Shown here one piece after another: positions 30,266 through 42,490 of a stretch of DNA of 64,000 nucleotides (within the stretch, counting starts at the first letter, position 1; each line of letters starts with the position of its first letter). Both the position numbers and the translations under genes were made by a program. Location: the NCBI GenBank assembly GCA_003439945.1, contig QVRM01005948.1:541001-605000 (forward strand). The letters are read 5' to 3'. The notes under the pieces were generated by a model that did not search any database, was not told the DNA's origin, and worked only from the letters and a program-made list of their open reading frames with translations. This DNA comes from Dermanyssus gallinae (Eukaryota; Arthropoda; Arachnida; Mesostigmata; Dermanyssidae).

Positions 30266-31720
30266 CTTCAAATGGACTGCGGTCAGTAAGTCAATCCGAG
30301 ACAATCAATCGGTCTTTGGACCGGATTATACTCCGGTGTTCGACTAACGACCTCCGACGTGTTTTACGGGCTTGAAACCGGCGTGAGGGAGGCAGATCTT
30401 CAATGCGGCACCGAGGTCTGGACATGTTGAGATGTGTCGATGAGGTGGCAGCCTCCAGCACGACACCGTTTTCGTTTGCTGGACACCGTCATCGTCGTCG
30501 TCGTCGTCGTCGTCGTTGTTGTTGTCGTCACCGTTTTTGTGACAGATTGCAGGTGCTTCTTCGCCGATGTGCTTGTTTGAAAGTTTGTAGCACTAAACAT
30601 AGTTTATGAGGATATGTTTGTCTGTGTGCCGTTTATTCGTTCGTATTCGACTTTATGTTACGTCATAGTAAGTTAGTAATGAGTAATACTAATAATAATA
30701 ATCATAGTCATAGTAGTAAACGACAACAGTAGCAACAGTTGTTAGAGTCGATGTTGCTTGTGGTTGTAGTTGAACTGTAGTAGTAGTAGTAGTAGTAGTA
30801 GTAATTGTTGTTGTTATTGTTGTGGCTAATGTGGCGGCGGCGGTGGTGGCGATGATGATGGTAGCAGAAGCAGGGCGGTGGCGGAGGCTCTTTTGCTGTG
30901 GCGGCTGTGCTTATGGCGGCGACGACAGCGCCCTCAGGCGGATCGCCAACGAAACAGTTACGACCAGTGCGTCGCCTTCCCTTGATGGATCGGATAGATG
31001 GATAGATCAGATCTATCCGACCAGACGAGAGGCAAGATCCGAGATGAGGTGCGTGTAGTTCGTTGCTGCTTCTGCTTGTGCTGTTGCCGTTGCTGTTACC
31101 GGCTGACATGCCTGCGTAAGTAAGTTGTTGATCGACTAGTGTGATCGTGCTGTTGTTGTGGTTGTTGCTGTATCGGTTGGCTTTGTCGTAGATTGGTCGG
31201 GTATCCTGTGGTTGCCGTTGCTGCTGCTGCTTGTGTAGTTGTTATTGTTGTGGCTTTAACCAAGGGAGGAATCCGGAGGAAGACCACAAGAAGAAGAAGA
31301 AGAAAAACAAAACAACAAGGTGGTGATGGTGGTGGTGGTGGTGGTGGAGCTGGAGGACGAGAGAGAGAGAGATGATTAGGCGAATAAACAAAACATCCTC
31401 CTCGCCTAGTGAGTGCGTGGACTGTTGTTGTTGTTGTTATTAAGGTTGACTACGGCTGGTCGTTCGCTGCTGGCTGCTGGGTGGGAGCGTTCGTTCTCCA
31501 CCAGAATCAACCGTTCTTGCGGGCAGACAAACAGTATTCGATCTATCTGCCTATGTGTCGTCTGTCTCTCTCTCGAACTGCCTGCTGTTCGTATTGCTTG
31601 CTTTTACTTCTTCGTTTGTTTATTGTGAGGTCGGCGGTCGTCGTCCGTAGCAGTTGTGATCTGCGAAGTGTTTGACGTTGATCGCCACTCTAATTACGAC
31701 TGCGTGTCGTCCAGAACTGC
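30266..31720. repeat. Trinucleotide-rich region, part 1
   Basis: CGT/GTT arrays (about 30,488-30,535), a TAG array (30,777-30,803), GTT/GCT runs, AAG and GGT runs (31,285-31,345) and a short GA tract. Frames read as polymers of Val, Ser, Thr or Asn. No splice-bounded exon found. Confidence 0.8.
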
Positions 31721-31750
31721 GAACAGAGAGTACAGAGGTACTCTCTGTTC
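31721..31750. repeat. Perfect 13-bp hairpin
   Basis: GAACAGAGAGTAC (31,721-31,733) and GTACTCTCTGTTC (31,738-31,750) are perfect inverted partners around a four-base loop. Confidence 0.9.
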
Positions 31751-33028
31751 TGCTACTTACGACTCGCAACGGTTCCACCCACCGAAGGACGACGACGACG
31801 AGTCTTCACGAAGCTCAGAAACTCATCAGTAGCAGCGTGAGCGGTGCAGTTAGTCGCTTCGATAGTAAGTTCTACGTAATCATACGTACGTACGTACAAT
31901 GAGAGACAATGAGAGAAGAAGATGCAGAATAAGTGGCTTTAAAAAAAAACGTCGGTCTGAAAACCTACACATTTACCATACATACACCCACCTCACCACC
32001 ACGACCCAGCCTGCCTCTTCGCTTGTCTGGCTTGAATGGCATCTACAGCGGGAATAGCAGTGAGGACTATTTCGACGACTGGCTGAGGATAGTGCGTGAT
32101 GTTGTTCGATCTTCCTGTGATCGTTGTTGATCTTGGTTTCTCCCTTTGTTTCATTCCGTCATCATCATCGTCATCATCACCACCATCATTGGAATGACAA
32201 CGAAGGCCGAGGTATCGGTGACGACGAGGTTGTGTCCAGTGAAAGTGTACACATAGTGCAACAACGATCCCAGCCACAATAGCAACGGCATAATAAATGC
32301 GACGGCAACAACAACAACAACAACAACATCGACGAAATCAACCACAGCAACGACAATAACGCCAACAACCACACAGTTCACGATCATCTCTCGTTCATAT
32401 AGAAATATACACGTATGAATGTGCGTGTGTGTATATATGCACTTGGAATGAAACCTACGTTAATAATGACGACGATGATGATAATGCCACCATATTCGAT
32501 GCACGATGCAGCACGACGCATATGACGCTGGTCGGACAACGGTCGGAACGGACACAGCGAGGCTGAATGCCGTTCAACGAACAGGTTAGCATTGGCCCTG
32601 GCGCCCTGCTCATGCACGCAGACATACAGACAAGATAGACCAACAGACAAACACAGGATAGAAGACAGGAGAGTGACAGAAACCGCTACGAGCAGGAATA
32701 CTTTTCGATTGACAGAAAAGCGCGGTCGAAATTTCGCAGGTCTTTGACGCAGTCGCTGCGTCTCACGTACGTCACTCGCAGGACAGATCGGATCGTTTTC
32801 TTAAGTTTGTCGGTTTCTTGGCAGCCCGGTGGCCCAGAACGAGGAAAAAAACAAAGGCAAAAAGGAAAAACGTAGACGATGGGGGGGTTGGGTGGGGTGA
32901 TATAGATAGATAACACGCTGATGCGGATGAGGAGTCGAGAGCAACCGAGGAGGCCGTCACGCAGCGGTCAGAGGCACATGGAACAATGGTGTAGGTATGG
33001 GAGGGGCGCAGATTTATTATAATTATGT

Positions 33029-33073
<45 letters not shown>

Positions 33074-33710
33074 CTGCTCAAGATAGACGTGCGCGCGACA
33101 CGCCGTGACACGCCGCGTAGCTAGTTAAGCAAGCGTGAAACGCGGCGAACACTTAGATCCTCGGCGTGACCCTCGCCAACGATCCCCCTCAGAACCTCTG
33201 ACGGAACTGCATGGCCAACTTGACGCACAGCACATCACCGCCCATGCCGCCTATCACGATAAGCGTGGGATATGTTTGTTGTTGATTTGCGAACTAGGAA
33301 GGGAGCGAGCGTGTGAACACTTTCGCCACAACAAGAAGAACGCGTGTCGTGCTCAGCTCTGCTCTGCACCGTGGTGTGTGTGGATCTAACGTGACGGCAG
33401 CGTGACGCGGTTGATTTTTTGTTTGCCTAACGTTATCGGGGCGCCGTCGAGGAGCGACTGATTGGGCGTGGACAGGCTGCCTCAACAAGCAGTAAGTCGT
33501 ATCGTCCGTCGCATAGCAAACACCACGCTCGTTGACGCTGGCTGGCTTCGATGATCATCCCCATCTTCGACAACGACGACTGACCATATCATTGATACTA
33601 CTGTAGAGTACCGATACTTATTAGATAATAAAGGCCGATGCAATCACGAAGACCAATCACTCTTCAACCAATGGTTCCGCCAGATGACCGCACGTAGACT
33701 GAGCTACCGC
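31751..33710. other. Microsatellite-rich non-coding DNA
   Basis: CGTACGTACGTACGTAC near 31,885, CAT/CAA runs at 32,155-32,340, and (TA)n at about 33,030-33,070. The CpG-rich stretch 33,080-33,560 has open frames on both strands but no motif. Nothing assignable. Confidence 0.5.
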
Positions 33711-33714
33711 TGCT

Positions 33715-33766
33715 GCAGTTCCAAGTTCCTCCTAAGGCTGAGAGCTAAGGAGGAACTTGGAGTTGT
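33715..33766. repeat. Hairpin with 13-bp perfect core
   Basis: CCAAGTTCCTCCT (33,721-33,733) pairs with AGGAGGAACTTGG (33,748-33,760). Pairing extends outward with a few G-T pairs to about 33,716/33,765. Loop of about 14 bases. Confidence 0.85.
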
Positions 33767-34187
33767 CGCTGTGTGCGTAATGTGTGTGCACACATGCATG
33801 TGTAAGTAAACTTTAGTCAAAATGTAAGTGAATAAATACATTAGTGATTACATAATCGCAATCATGATATAACTAGAGACACAAGACACGTTTTGTGTGA
33901 CGTCTATTCTATTAGTGTACAGCGTATGTACATTTATGCATGTATGCACAATATGTGCACGCTATTGAGGACGCGTTAAACGCAGAAGCTTTCAAACGAG
34001 TATGCACGCCGTGAACTTGTTGTCGTTGTTAGTGTTATTGTTGGTCTATATCGGTTTTTATTGTTTTAGAGTTGCGGGACAGAGAGAGAGAGAGAGAGAG
34101 ATAGATACCGATAGAGAGAAAAGGATAGAATGGAAGATACCAATGGTGTTATCTCAAAATGACTACCTGCCGAACAGGCACAATCAC

Positions 34188-34245
34188 TGCTACTGTTGTT
34201 GTTGTTATTGTTGTTATTGTTGTTGTTGTTGTTGTTGTTGCCGTT
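34188..34245. repeat. (GTT)n array
   Basis: About 17 GTT-type units with ATT and GCT variants, preceded at 34,081-34,103 by a GA dinucleotide tract. Confidence 0.92.
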
Positions 34246-34409
34246 AAAGTTGTAATATTGACGGTATCGGAATATGTCCCGTTTCCTGTTCGCGGTTACC
34301 GTTGCGGTTGTTGTTACTGATATCTATACTGATACAACAGTCGGTTAGCTGGGTCGAAGGTTACCCAGCGTACTGTGTCCGCCTGCACTGACGTGCATTA
34401 CTACAATAA

Positions 34410-34443
34410 TAGTCGCAACAACAACAACAACAACATTATCATC

Positions 34444-34477
<34 letters not shown>

Positions 34478-34500
34478 TTATCATCATCAACAACAAGAGC
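34410..34500. repeat. (CAA)n arrays
   Basis: Two CAA runs separated by ATTATCATCAA spacers. Confidence 0.92.
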
Positions 34501-34728
34501 AACAATCACAGTAACAGCACTGCTTGTTGATCCTGAAGGTGTCGGCTTTGGCGAGCGGCGCTTCTCGCGACGCTTCTCAGGGTAAAGCTGTCTGTCACTG
34601 CTTCCTGTGCTTCTGATGCGCCTTCTGCTGCTGCCGCTGCTGTAGCGGAGTGTATATATTGTACTACGTGTATTATTCTACTTGTGAGGAGAGGTGGCTG
34701 CTGTTGCTGCTGCTCATTACTACGGCGT

Positions 34729-34746
34729 CAGGAAGACGTCTTCCTG
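34729..34746. repeat. 18-bp perfect palindrome
   Basis: CAGGAAGACGTCTTCCTG is its own reverse complement. It is flanked by TACTACGG on both sides in direct orientation. Confidence 0.93.
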
Positions 34747-34879
34747 TCTTCTACTACGGCCGTACTAAGCACTGCCGCGGCGCTGTCATGGGTGCCGGTC
34801 CGTAGCGTAGCGGATGCTCTTTCGGCTGTCGGTCGTTAGATCGCTTCTTCACCTGCTTCTTCAAGTTGGCCTCACTTCT

Positions 34880-35215
34880 TCGTCCATCTTCACCATCGTC
34901 ATCGTCGTCGTCATCATCGTCGTCGTCATCATCGTCATCATCATATTCTTCATCTTCACCCTCTTCTGGTATTTCTCTTCATCTGCAAGCTCTGATTACA
35001 GCCAGCCCTCTGTGCCGAAAACAACAACAGCAGCAGCAACAGCAGCAGCAATAAGAGCAACAACAACAACAGCAGCAGCTACAACAACTACAACAACAAC
35101 AACAACAGCGGCAGCTACAACAACTACAACAACCACAACAACAACAGCGGCAGCTACAACAACAACAACAACAGCGGCAACAACAGCGGCAACAACGGCA
35201 ACCGTAACAATCAGA
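34880..35215. repeat. CATCGT and CAA/CAG compound arrays
   Basis: A CATCGT-type run (about 34,890-34,955) is followed by CAACAG/CAACTA arrays (about 35,020-35,205). Frames read poly-Ser, poly-Gln or poly-Thr. Confidence 0.92.
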
Positions 35216-36252
35216 GCAACATCGCAGGCCTATGTTAACTTCTACTATGGTTGTAGCAGGCCGGTTTCTGCCCTACGGTACGGTCGTTAGTATGAAGAAG
35301 TGCTGCTTTGCTGTACGCTGGCCATCCGTATGTCGGTGCAGTCAATAGTAGCAGCATCCCACCCGCATCCGTTCAGTCAAGTTCGCGAGGGGACAGGCGA
35401 CGCTCGACAAGCCGTAAGCGCACGCTACTGTTGCTGCTGCTGCTGCCAAGCTCTACTGTACGTTGCAGGTTGAGTCTCAGGCAGGTCATGCCATTGTTGT
35501 TATGGCGCCTTGTTTTGTGTCCTCCTCTGTCTGGCTGCTGTGTTGATAGATGATGGAATCTGTTCTCTCGATCCGTTCGAGCAACTCTCGTTGCTTACCC
35601 GTTGATTTGCTTACCCGACGATCACACATACATGGCACAGGCCTTCGCTTCACCTCCACCTGTCGAAGTTGCTTTACGGGGGCTGGAGGTTCGTCAGCTG
35701 CTGATTGTCGAGGCAAGAGACCGGAGGACAGGAGACAACATTCTTGTTTCTGTTGGAAATATTGTGCTTAAATATATCTATATATAGAAAATATTGTGAT
35801 GATTTATTAAGCATTTACAATACGTTTGCATACTCGGCAGTGCGCGCCTATATATATATGTATATACGGTGTCAAAATGGCGTCAGCTCTGCAACTGGTA
35901 CTACTTCCCGATGACTCGATTTCTACTTGTAGGTTATGCCAGCAGCTGTCTCGACTGCTAAGTCCAATATGCCCACCTGTTCAGTGCCACTATATTAGTT
36001 ATGGTGATAAGGACTACACCACCAGCGACCATAAGCATGCGACTGACTGCCTATTATGAAGTAGCACACATGAGCGCACCCATAGGACGGCGCACTTATT
36101 TGCACTGCTTAGATGAATCAGCATGGATTCGTAAAATGATAGTCGACCCTGGCCGTTCCGAACGAATGAGTCCTGCGTTTGATTCCTAAGCGAGACATAC
36201 CGGCAGTTGGGCTGCCTACCCCTCCTACTGGACAGGACCGTTATGAGTTTTA

Positions 36253-36290
<38 letters not shown>

Positions 36291-38080
36291 TATACAAAAG
36301 GTTTATGAATACGAGTTTTGTATGACTATACTATTTAAGCCGTGCAGCAGCATTTATAAAAATGTGTATGCTACGGAGTTGTTAAAATGCAGGTTGCTGT
36401 GCGTCGCCTCCTATTGTTAAAATGAGCATCGAGACGGTTTTTATTTACATATATAAGTTCGCTATGTTAGCACTTTGGAGTGGGCAATGAACTCCGCGCA
36501 AACGTGTGGTTTCGGGTTCTCTAATTCCAGGGGTTTCACACACTAGCATTGTCACTGTAACCTTAATCAAGACAAAGAGGACGCATAGCATTGTCGTTAC
36601 CCAATTCTTAATAACGTCATTACCCAATGCTACTAGCAAGACTGGGGCAACAATGTGCCTACATCAATGATAACGAAAAGAACAACAGCGACAACAGCCA
36701 TAACAACAAGTCAAGATTCGATCTCGGTTGTTCACAAATCAAAGAGCTTTGTTTTTCCGGACGTGCCGCTGTACGTCACCCACACACAGCTGTGCGTGCT
36801 AATTGCAAATGAAAATGAATCTAGTCGAACATAGTGCTACCCATTCATTTGAATCTGATGCCAGCTTCTCAAATGATTCAGCAATTGTTGTTGCGTATTG
36901 TTGCGTATTATTGTTGTTAAAAAGAAACAGAATTTTGGGCACATTTGCATAGCTAGGGAGGCATGTCCAGTTGGCCAAATAACGGTCCTAGCGGATATGG
37001 AGCGAATTGAAAGGAAATTGTATGAATGAATCTGAAAACGTGTGCGTATTTGGCCAAATTCAGTCTACTGCTGAATGGGTGAAGTTTACATTTATAGAAA
37101 AACGGATTATACGGAGTACAAACCATGTGAGACCCTCTTTTCTTTTGTTATTGTTTTTATTATTGATAATGCTATTGCTGTCGTCGGCACCACCGCTGTT
37201 GTTGTGATTACTGTTACCTGAATCGTAACTATCGTAAACCCGATCTTTGCTACTGTGGCTTGTGCTGTTTTTGTCGTTGTTATTGCTGGTGTAAGTAAGT
37301 GACTCATTTGGTTGATTTTCAACCAAAGCAGCGGCACTAGCGGAATATTAGCAGCTACAAACAGTGGGCAATCAGCTGGTGGTGGTCGCCTCAAGATGGT
37401 TGTTGTTGTTGTTCTTTTTTAGTGGTTTTACTGATGTCGATTCTTTATTGCGATGATTTGTTTTACATTTATTGTTTTATAACTGTTACTGCTGTTGTGG
37501 CTGCTACTGGCAGCAAAAATGACGACGACAACGACAACAACAACAACAACAGTAATTATCGTGATGATGATAATGGGAAGCAACAACCGGACGTAGCCAC
37601 ACGTAGCCGATATTAGCGTGTATGGTCATGCTAAAGAGCGGGGGGGAGAGGGGAGAGGATATGAAACGATAGCGCAAAGATGGCGGGCATTTTCGATTGA
37701 TCGCCGGTTACCGGCAAACGTCGTTCGCCGAAGTCGCCGCCAGGAAAGATGGGGTTGAGGTGGGGGGGGGGGGTGAACGTGACGAAGGATGCCATCAATC
37801 GAAGCTATGAAGACGGAATAGTCATAGTTTCTTTTTTTCGGCTTGCATCAGGCCGAAGCTGGCTCGTTGTCGCATTGATCCGCATTGATCGCTGATGATC
37901 TTGAGGTTGTCATTGTAGTCGCGTTGTCATGTCGACGTAGCCCCTCGATCGCAATGGTGATGCCGCCCAGTCGCCATTGCAATCGCTCCCTGTATGTGCA
38001 TGGGCTTGAGTGCGCATTTATCCGCCAGTATGTTTTGTGGTTCGCAGTTATGTGGTTACGTGGTTATGTGTAGAATGATG
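35216..38080. other. Microsatellite-rich non-coding DNA
   Basis: Contains (TA)n at 36,258-36,288, a GTT array near 37,398, CAA array near 37,530-37,550 and a poly-G run near 37,762. No open frame has a recognisable motif. Confidence 0.5.
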
Positions 38081-39015
38081 TGTTTGCTGCTGTTGTTGTT
38101 GTCGTCGTCGTCGTCGCCGTTCGCTGGCGTTTTTGTTGTGATTGTTGTTGTTGTTGTCGTTGTTATTCTTGTTGTTGTTGTTGTTGTTGTCGTCGTCGTC
38201 GCCCAGGATAACAACATGATTGACCACCATGCGGCGGCGCCGGCGGCAGCAGCTGATGCTGCTGCTGCTACTGCCGCTGCAATAAGACGAACATCATCAT
38301 GTCGTATGATGGTGGTTACTTACCACAGCAGATTTGCAATAACCAACAACGCTATTGATGGCTTACCACACAGCAATAGCCACAACAGCAACAACAACAA
38401 CAACAGCAACAATAATAATACCAACAGCCACAACAGCAACAAAAACAACAGCCCTTTGAAGACAACACCAACAGTAGCAACAAGCACAGAGACGGCAACA
38501 ACAAACCACAGGAACAACAACAACAACAACAACAACAACAGCAATCGACAACAGAAGGCTGTTTGTTTGCCACAACTGCCCTTTTTGCAACAACAGCAAC
38601 AGAGTTGCTGAGGTATTGCGGTGTACCAGCAGCGGCGGCGGCGGCATTAGCGACCGCGGTCACCACTATCATTATTATTTGTATTATGATTATAACTATT
38701 ATGTTGTTGTTGTGGTGGTGGTGGTGGTACCCATATGGTATTGTTGCTGTCTATGGTTAACGTCAGCGGTGATTGTTGCTGCCGCCGCTGCTGCTGCTGC
38801 CCTCGTTGTATTTTTAGATGTGGTAGTAGTGTTCCCGTATTTGTTGCTGTTGTTCATGTTGATGTTGTTGTTGTTGTTGTTGTTGCTGCTGTTCTTATTC
38901 ATGTTGCTGTTGTTTATTTTGTTGTTGTTGTTGTTGTTGTTGTTGTTACTGTGCGGTTGTTCCTGTGATACCGTTGTTGTTGTTGTTGCTGCTGTTAATG
39001 CTGTTGTTGTTGCTG
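38080..39015. repeat. Dense GTT/GTC/CAA arrays in alternating polarity
   Basis: GTT/GTC at 38,085-38,205, CAG-type runs at 38,245-38,280, CAA at 38,385-38,545, GTG at 38,703-38,730, GTT at 38,835-38,985. Long frames on both strands are pure repeat translation. Confidence 0.92.
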
Positions 39016-39276
39016 CTATTTTATCATCGGTAATCATCAGCCGTTGCCATTGATCGTTATCGTGTTTTTGTCGTAACTCGTATCAATACGTAGCGGCGGT
39101 TGCCCCCCTCGATCTTGCCGGCTAGCTGTAGCAGCCAACTTTGCCAGCTGCAGTTCGAAAAGCACCGCATGCATAGTATAGTGCTTACTGCGCTACACCT
39201 GCCACTACCGCGACTTTGTCCCTATACGACCACCTGATCTCTTATCAAGTTTCATTTTTAAGACAGTTCCGCTTTA

Positions 39277-39280
<4 letters not shown>

Positions 39281-39333
<53 letters not shown>
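39281..39333. repeat. (TA)n microsatellite
   Basis: About 26 uninterrupted TA units. Confidence 0.97.
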
Positions 39334-39338
<5 letters not shown>

Positions 39339-39734
39339 AAACAATGTTGCAATCTAGGCGCACTGTGGAATGAAAAACGCATGCTAACCTTGCAACATAT
39401 GTGAATAGCAACGCGCTTTTATGTCGAACCTTTCATTAAGAATGTCGGGGGGTACGTCGTTGTTGTTGTTGTCGTTGTTGTTGCCGCTATTCGTACAGCG
39501 AGCTCAAATCATGCATAGGAATGGTTGTACGTGTAGCAAGAATAAGTCAAGAATGAGTCAAGGCGCACTGACGGATTAGAAGAAGAAAATCACTACATTA
39601 CACTAGGACATGCATGACATATACCTGTGTAGGAATATCATGTAAGAATGTCCGTAGCATCGGGTTCGTTTAGCCAAAACAGACGTCAAATACGACCGGT
39701 AAAGATGAATTATGTCTGTTTCGAAGGAATGCCT

Positions 39735-39845
39735 TACAATATCGTGAGCCCCCGAACTCGAGGGGGTGGGCAGAGGAACTCGGTCTACTTGGGTTAGTGG
39801 GTTAAAGGGGAAATCGCACACTAGTCGGTGCTAGTTGACGGCCAC
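39735..39845 (+). mobile_element. R1-like 3'-end signature repeat (copy 5, diverged)
   Basis: GGGTTAGTGGGTTAAAGGGG and ATCGCACACTAGT match, in plus orientation, the GGGTTTAGTGGGTTTGCGAG ... CGCACTAGT order at 21,790. An A-rich stretch follows near 39,885. More diverged than the other copies. Confidence 0.4.
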
Positions 39846-40438
39846 TCATGTGAACCAAACATTCCGGGCACTTCTTCCATAGAACAAGAAAACAACAACC
39901 AACAAAAAGCGAACTATGTTCGAAACGCCCCAACAGATCAAACCAGCCAAATAGTAGTTACACAGAAGGTCAATGAAAAATCACTCACTATAATATCATT
40001 GCGAGCCAGTCAGGCGGCATTTCAAAGCGGAGGCGGTGCCCCCGCTGCAGTGCCAGGCGACTGGTGATCTAAGACATACCAGCGAGTCAGCAGCAGCAGC
40101 AGCAGCAGCAAAGGACACTACATTTACTCTCGTGCACTACTCTAATTCTAGTTCTAGTATTAGTATTGTTACGATGATTCATGCTGATGGTACGTTAATG
40201 GTCATGATTGAAGTGCTCGTGTCGGCCACGGTTAACCGTTTCCTAAGCACGACCAGCTACAGCCACCGACAGCAGCAACGCCTTGGTAACGAGATCAACA
40301 GCCAAAACAGTTGACAACAATATCTACAGCAGCAACGACACACAACACAGCAACATCAACATTGACTAGTATGCTAAGAAGTAATAATAACCGCAGACAG
40401 GAATCACAATAACTACAATTATAATTTCAGCAACAGAA
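39846..40438. other. No supported gene
   Basis: CA-rich and CAG-containing (40,088-40,110) DNA; no motif. Confidence 0.5.
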
Positions 40439-40439
40439 A

Positions 40440-40655
40440 CAAGTGGCGGCGTGTTCTAGGAGAGGCTAGTGCGTTATTATGGTGGTCATCTACCGGGGTG
40501 TCGCGGGTTTGATTCCTGGCTGCGATAGAATGTTCGTTGAGCGATGATACTTATTGAGAACAGATGACAAACCATACCCCTCAGAGTCACCGTGGCCATG
40601 GTGCCGCTTGTTGGTATTGTTGGGTAAGGCCAATCTCAGCTAATGCCCGGGTCTT
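40440..40655 (+). mobile_element. tRNA-derived SINE-like element, family S, copy 1
   Basis: B-box-like GGGTTTGATTCC (40,505-40,516) lies in tRNA-like distance after GGCTAGTGCGTTATTATGGT. The body has TTGAGAACAGATGACAAACC and CTCAGAGTCACCGTGGCC. The same order (ACTAGTGCGTTAATCATGG, CGCTGGTTCTATACCTG, TTGAGAATAGATGATTAACC, GAGAGTCAGTGACTGCC) recurs at 63,245-63,400. Confidence 0.65.
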
Positions 40656-41561
40656 TTTATGTGATCATGATAATAATGATGTTTAAACTGGATTAAAGTT
40701 ACTAAGTAATAAAGCATGACAACAGCAACAATAATGTACTGTAATCCCCCTGAGCAGGAACACCAGCCGCTAGCAGGACTTGTTTCTTTGTTGGTATAGC
40801 TATGTGCCGCCTTGGTGGTTGTGCATGTCGATGATTAGTTTCGTTATTGTTTCGTTTCGAAGACGCGTCACCATCGCATGGAGATGTAGTAGGAGCCAAG
40901 ACAATCAGCACCATCGTCCCGCGTTGTAGCAATAATGGCTATACAGCAACACGAGTAGCAACCACAAGAGCAACAACGACGACACGAACAACAACGACAA
41001 CAACAACAATAACACCAGTAGCATCAACATCGATTACACAGCTGTTTGTCTGTGGTTAGCGCAATAACCTACGCAGACGGGGAAAAAGATGGGGGGGGAG
41101 GGGTCTTCATTAAGGGACATCGGCGACCACCAGACTCTAGCAGCCCTGGTAGAGAGAACGAACGCTTATAGTAGTCAGAAGGCTTAGCAATAGTTAAAAG
41201 TAGACGCCCAGTCAGTGCATCTGTGTTTCCGCGTCCAACGAACAAATAGAGCGACCAATGACCAAGAACCAACCACCACCCAACTGTGGTAGGCGATCCA
41301 GTTAGATCCGATAACAACAACAACTACAACAGCGAGAACAACACTAATGTCGACAACAACGAGGGCAATGAAACGAATGAACGCGGGCGATGAAATGAGC
41401 GAACGGATGTTGAAGACAGACGCGAAGACGCCAATAGAGGGGGGAGGAGGAGGAACGTCGAAGGCGACACAGCTATTAGTTAGACCCGCAGGCGCGCAGC
41501 CTTCTGTCAAGCTTCACTTGACAAATCTACACAGACAAGTAGGCGAACGCGGGTAGAGGCC

Positions 41562-41592
<31 letters not shown>

Positions 41593-42120
41593 CGATCAGA
41601 TCGCTCGCTCGACAGCTATGACGATACATGATATGAATGATTATTTGCTAATACACGACGTTGCACTACGACGCCTATCCGCCTAACAACAACGCAGGGT
41701 ACTACTGATACATGGTGCTGCTGCTACTGATGCGAATGCCGTTTGATTACAATGGTTGTACTAGCCGTATATTGTTAACTACGGTAACTAGAACTAATAT
41801 GCGAGCGCTGCTACTCTTACTCTCTTTCGTATACTACTACCGTCCTTACTAGAAGTAGCAGTTTGTTGCCATCACACGCATCGAGCGCGACAGGGCGCGT
41901 CGCGTTCGTTGTTGCTGCTGTTGTTGTCAAGATGAACGAACAGACCAGCGAACGCCAAGGAAGGGCAGCGCTGCCGGACTGAGATAAATGAACAACAACA
42001 ACAACAACGTTGGCTGGTTCAATGCTTGCCTGTGTCCAATCGCCTCTCAATCATGAATTTATTATTCACTCATCCAATCGCCCCGAGCAATTTATTGGGT
42101 GCGCCGTGGGGCCCGCTATC
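40656..42120. other. Microsatellite-rich non-coding DNA
   Basis: CAA runs (40,960-41,020), an AAT array (about 41,561-41,591) and poly-G. Open frames on both strands (for example 41,347-41,556) show no domain. Confidence 0.5.
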
Positions 42121-42132
42121 GGGCAGTGGTAT

Positions 42133-42300
42133 CGTTGTTGTTGTTGTTGTCGTCGCCGTTGTTGTCGTCGTCGTTGTTGTTCTTGTTGTTGTTGTTGTTG
42201 TGGTTGTTGTTGTTGTGGTTGTTGTTGTTGTTGTTGCTGCCGTTATTGTTGTTATCGTTGTTGCTGTGACTGTTGTTGTTACTGTTTTTGATGCTGTTGT
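42133..42300. repeat. (GTT/GTC)n array
   Basis: About 165 bases of GTT with GTC, GCT and ATT variants. It yields poly-Val on one strand and poly-Thr on the other. Confidence 0.95.
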
Positions 42301-42490
42301 TGATGCTTTAATTTTGTCCACGTTGTCGTCGCATACCCACTCGTTTGCTGATGCTCTTAGCATTGGTGCCCAGACTACTTAGTTCTGCGTAATTTCTGCA
42401 GCCATTTGCCACTGTGGTTGGCGTGTCTGTTTTCCGTTAATTGTATTATTGAAATGAAATCACCGTGTACATTATATATGTACGATATTA

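Noticed and set aside
34814..35290. Frames with poly-Ser, poly-Gln, poly-Thr or poly-Val here and at 38,000-39,050, 42,010-42,390, 46,632-46,862 and 48,567-48,825
   Set aside because: Pure trinucleotide-array translation on both strands, without flanking unique coding sequence or splice context.
36150..36235. B-box-like GCGTTTGATTCC near 36,176
   Set aside because: No A-box at the right distance and no clear similarity to the SINE-like copies.
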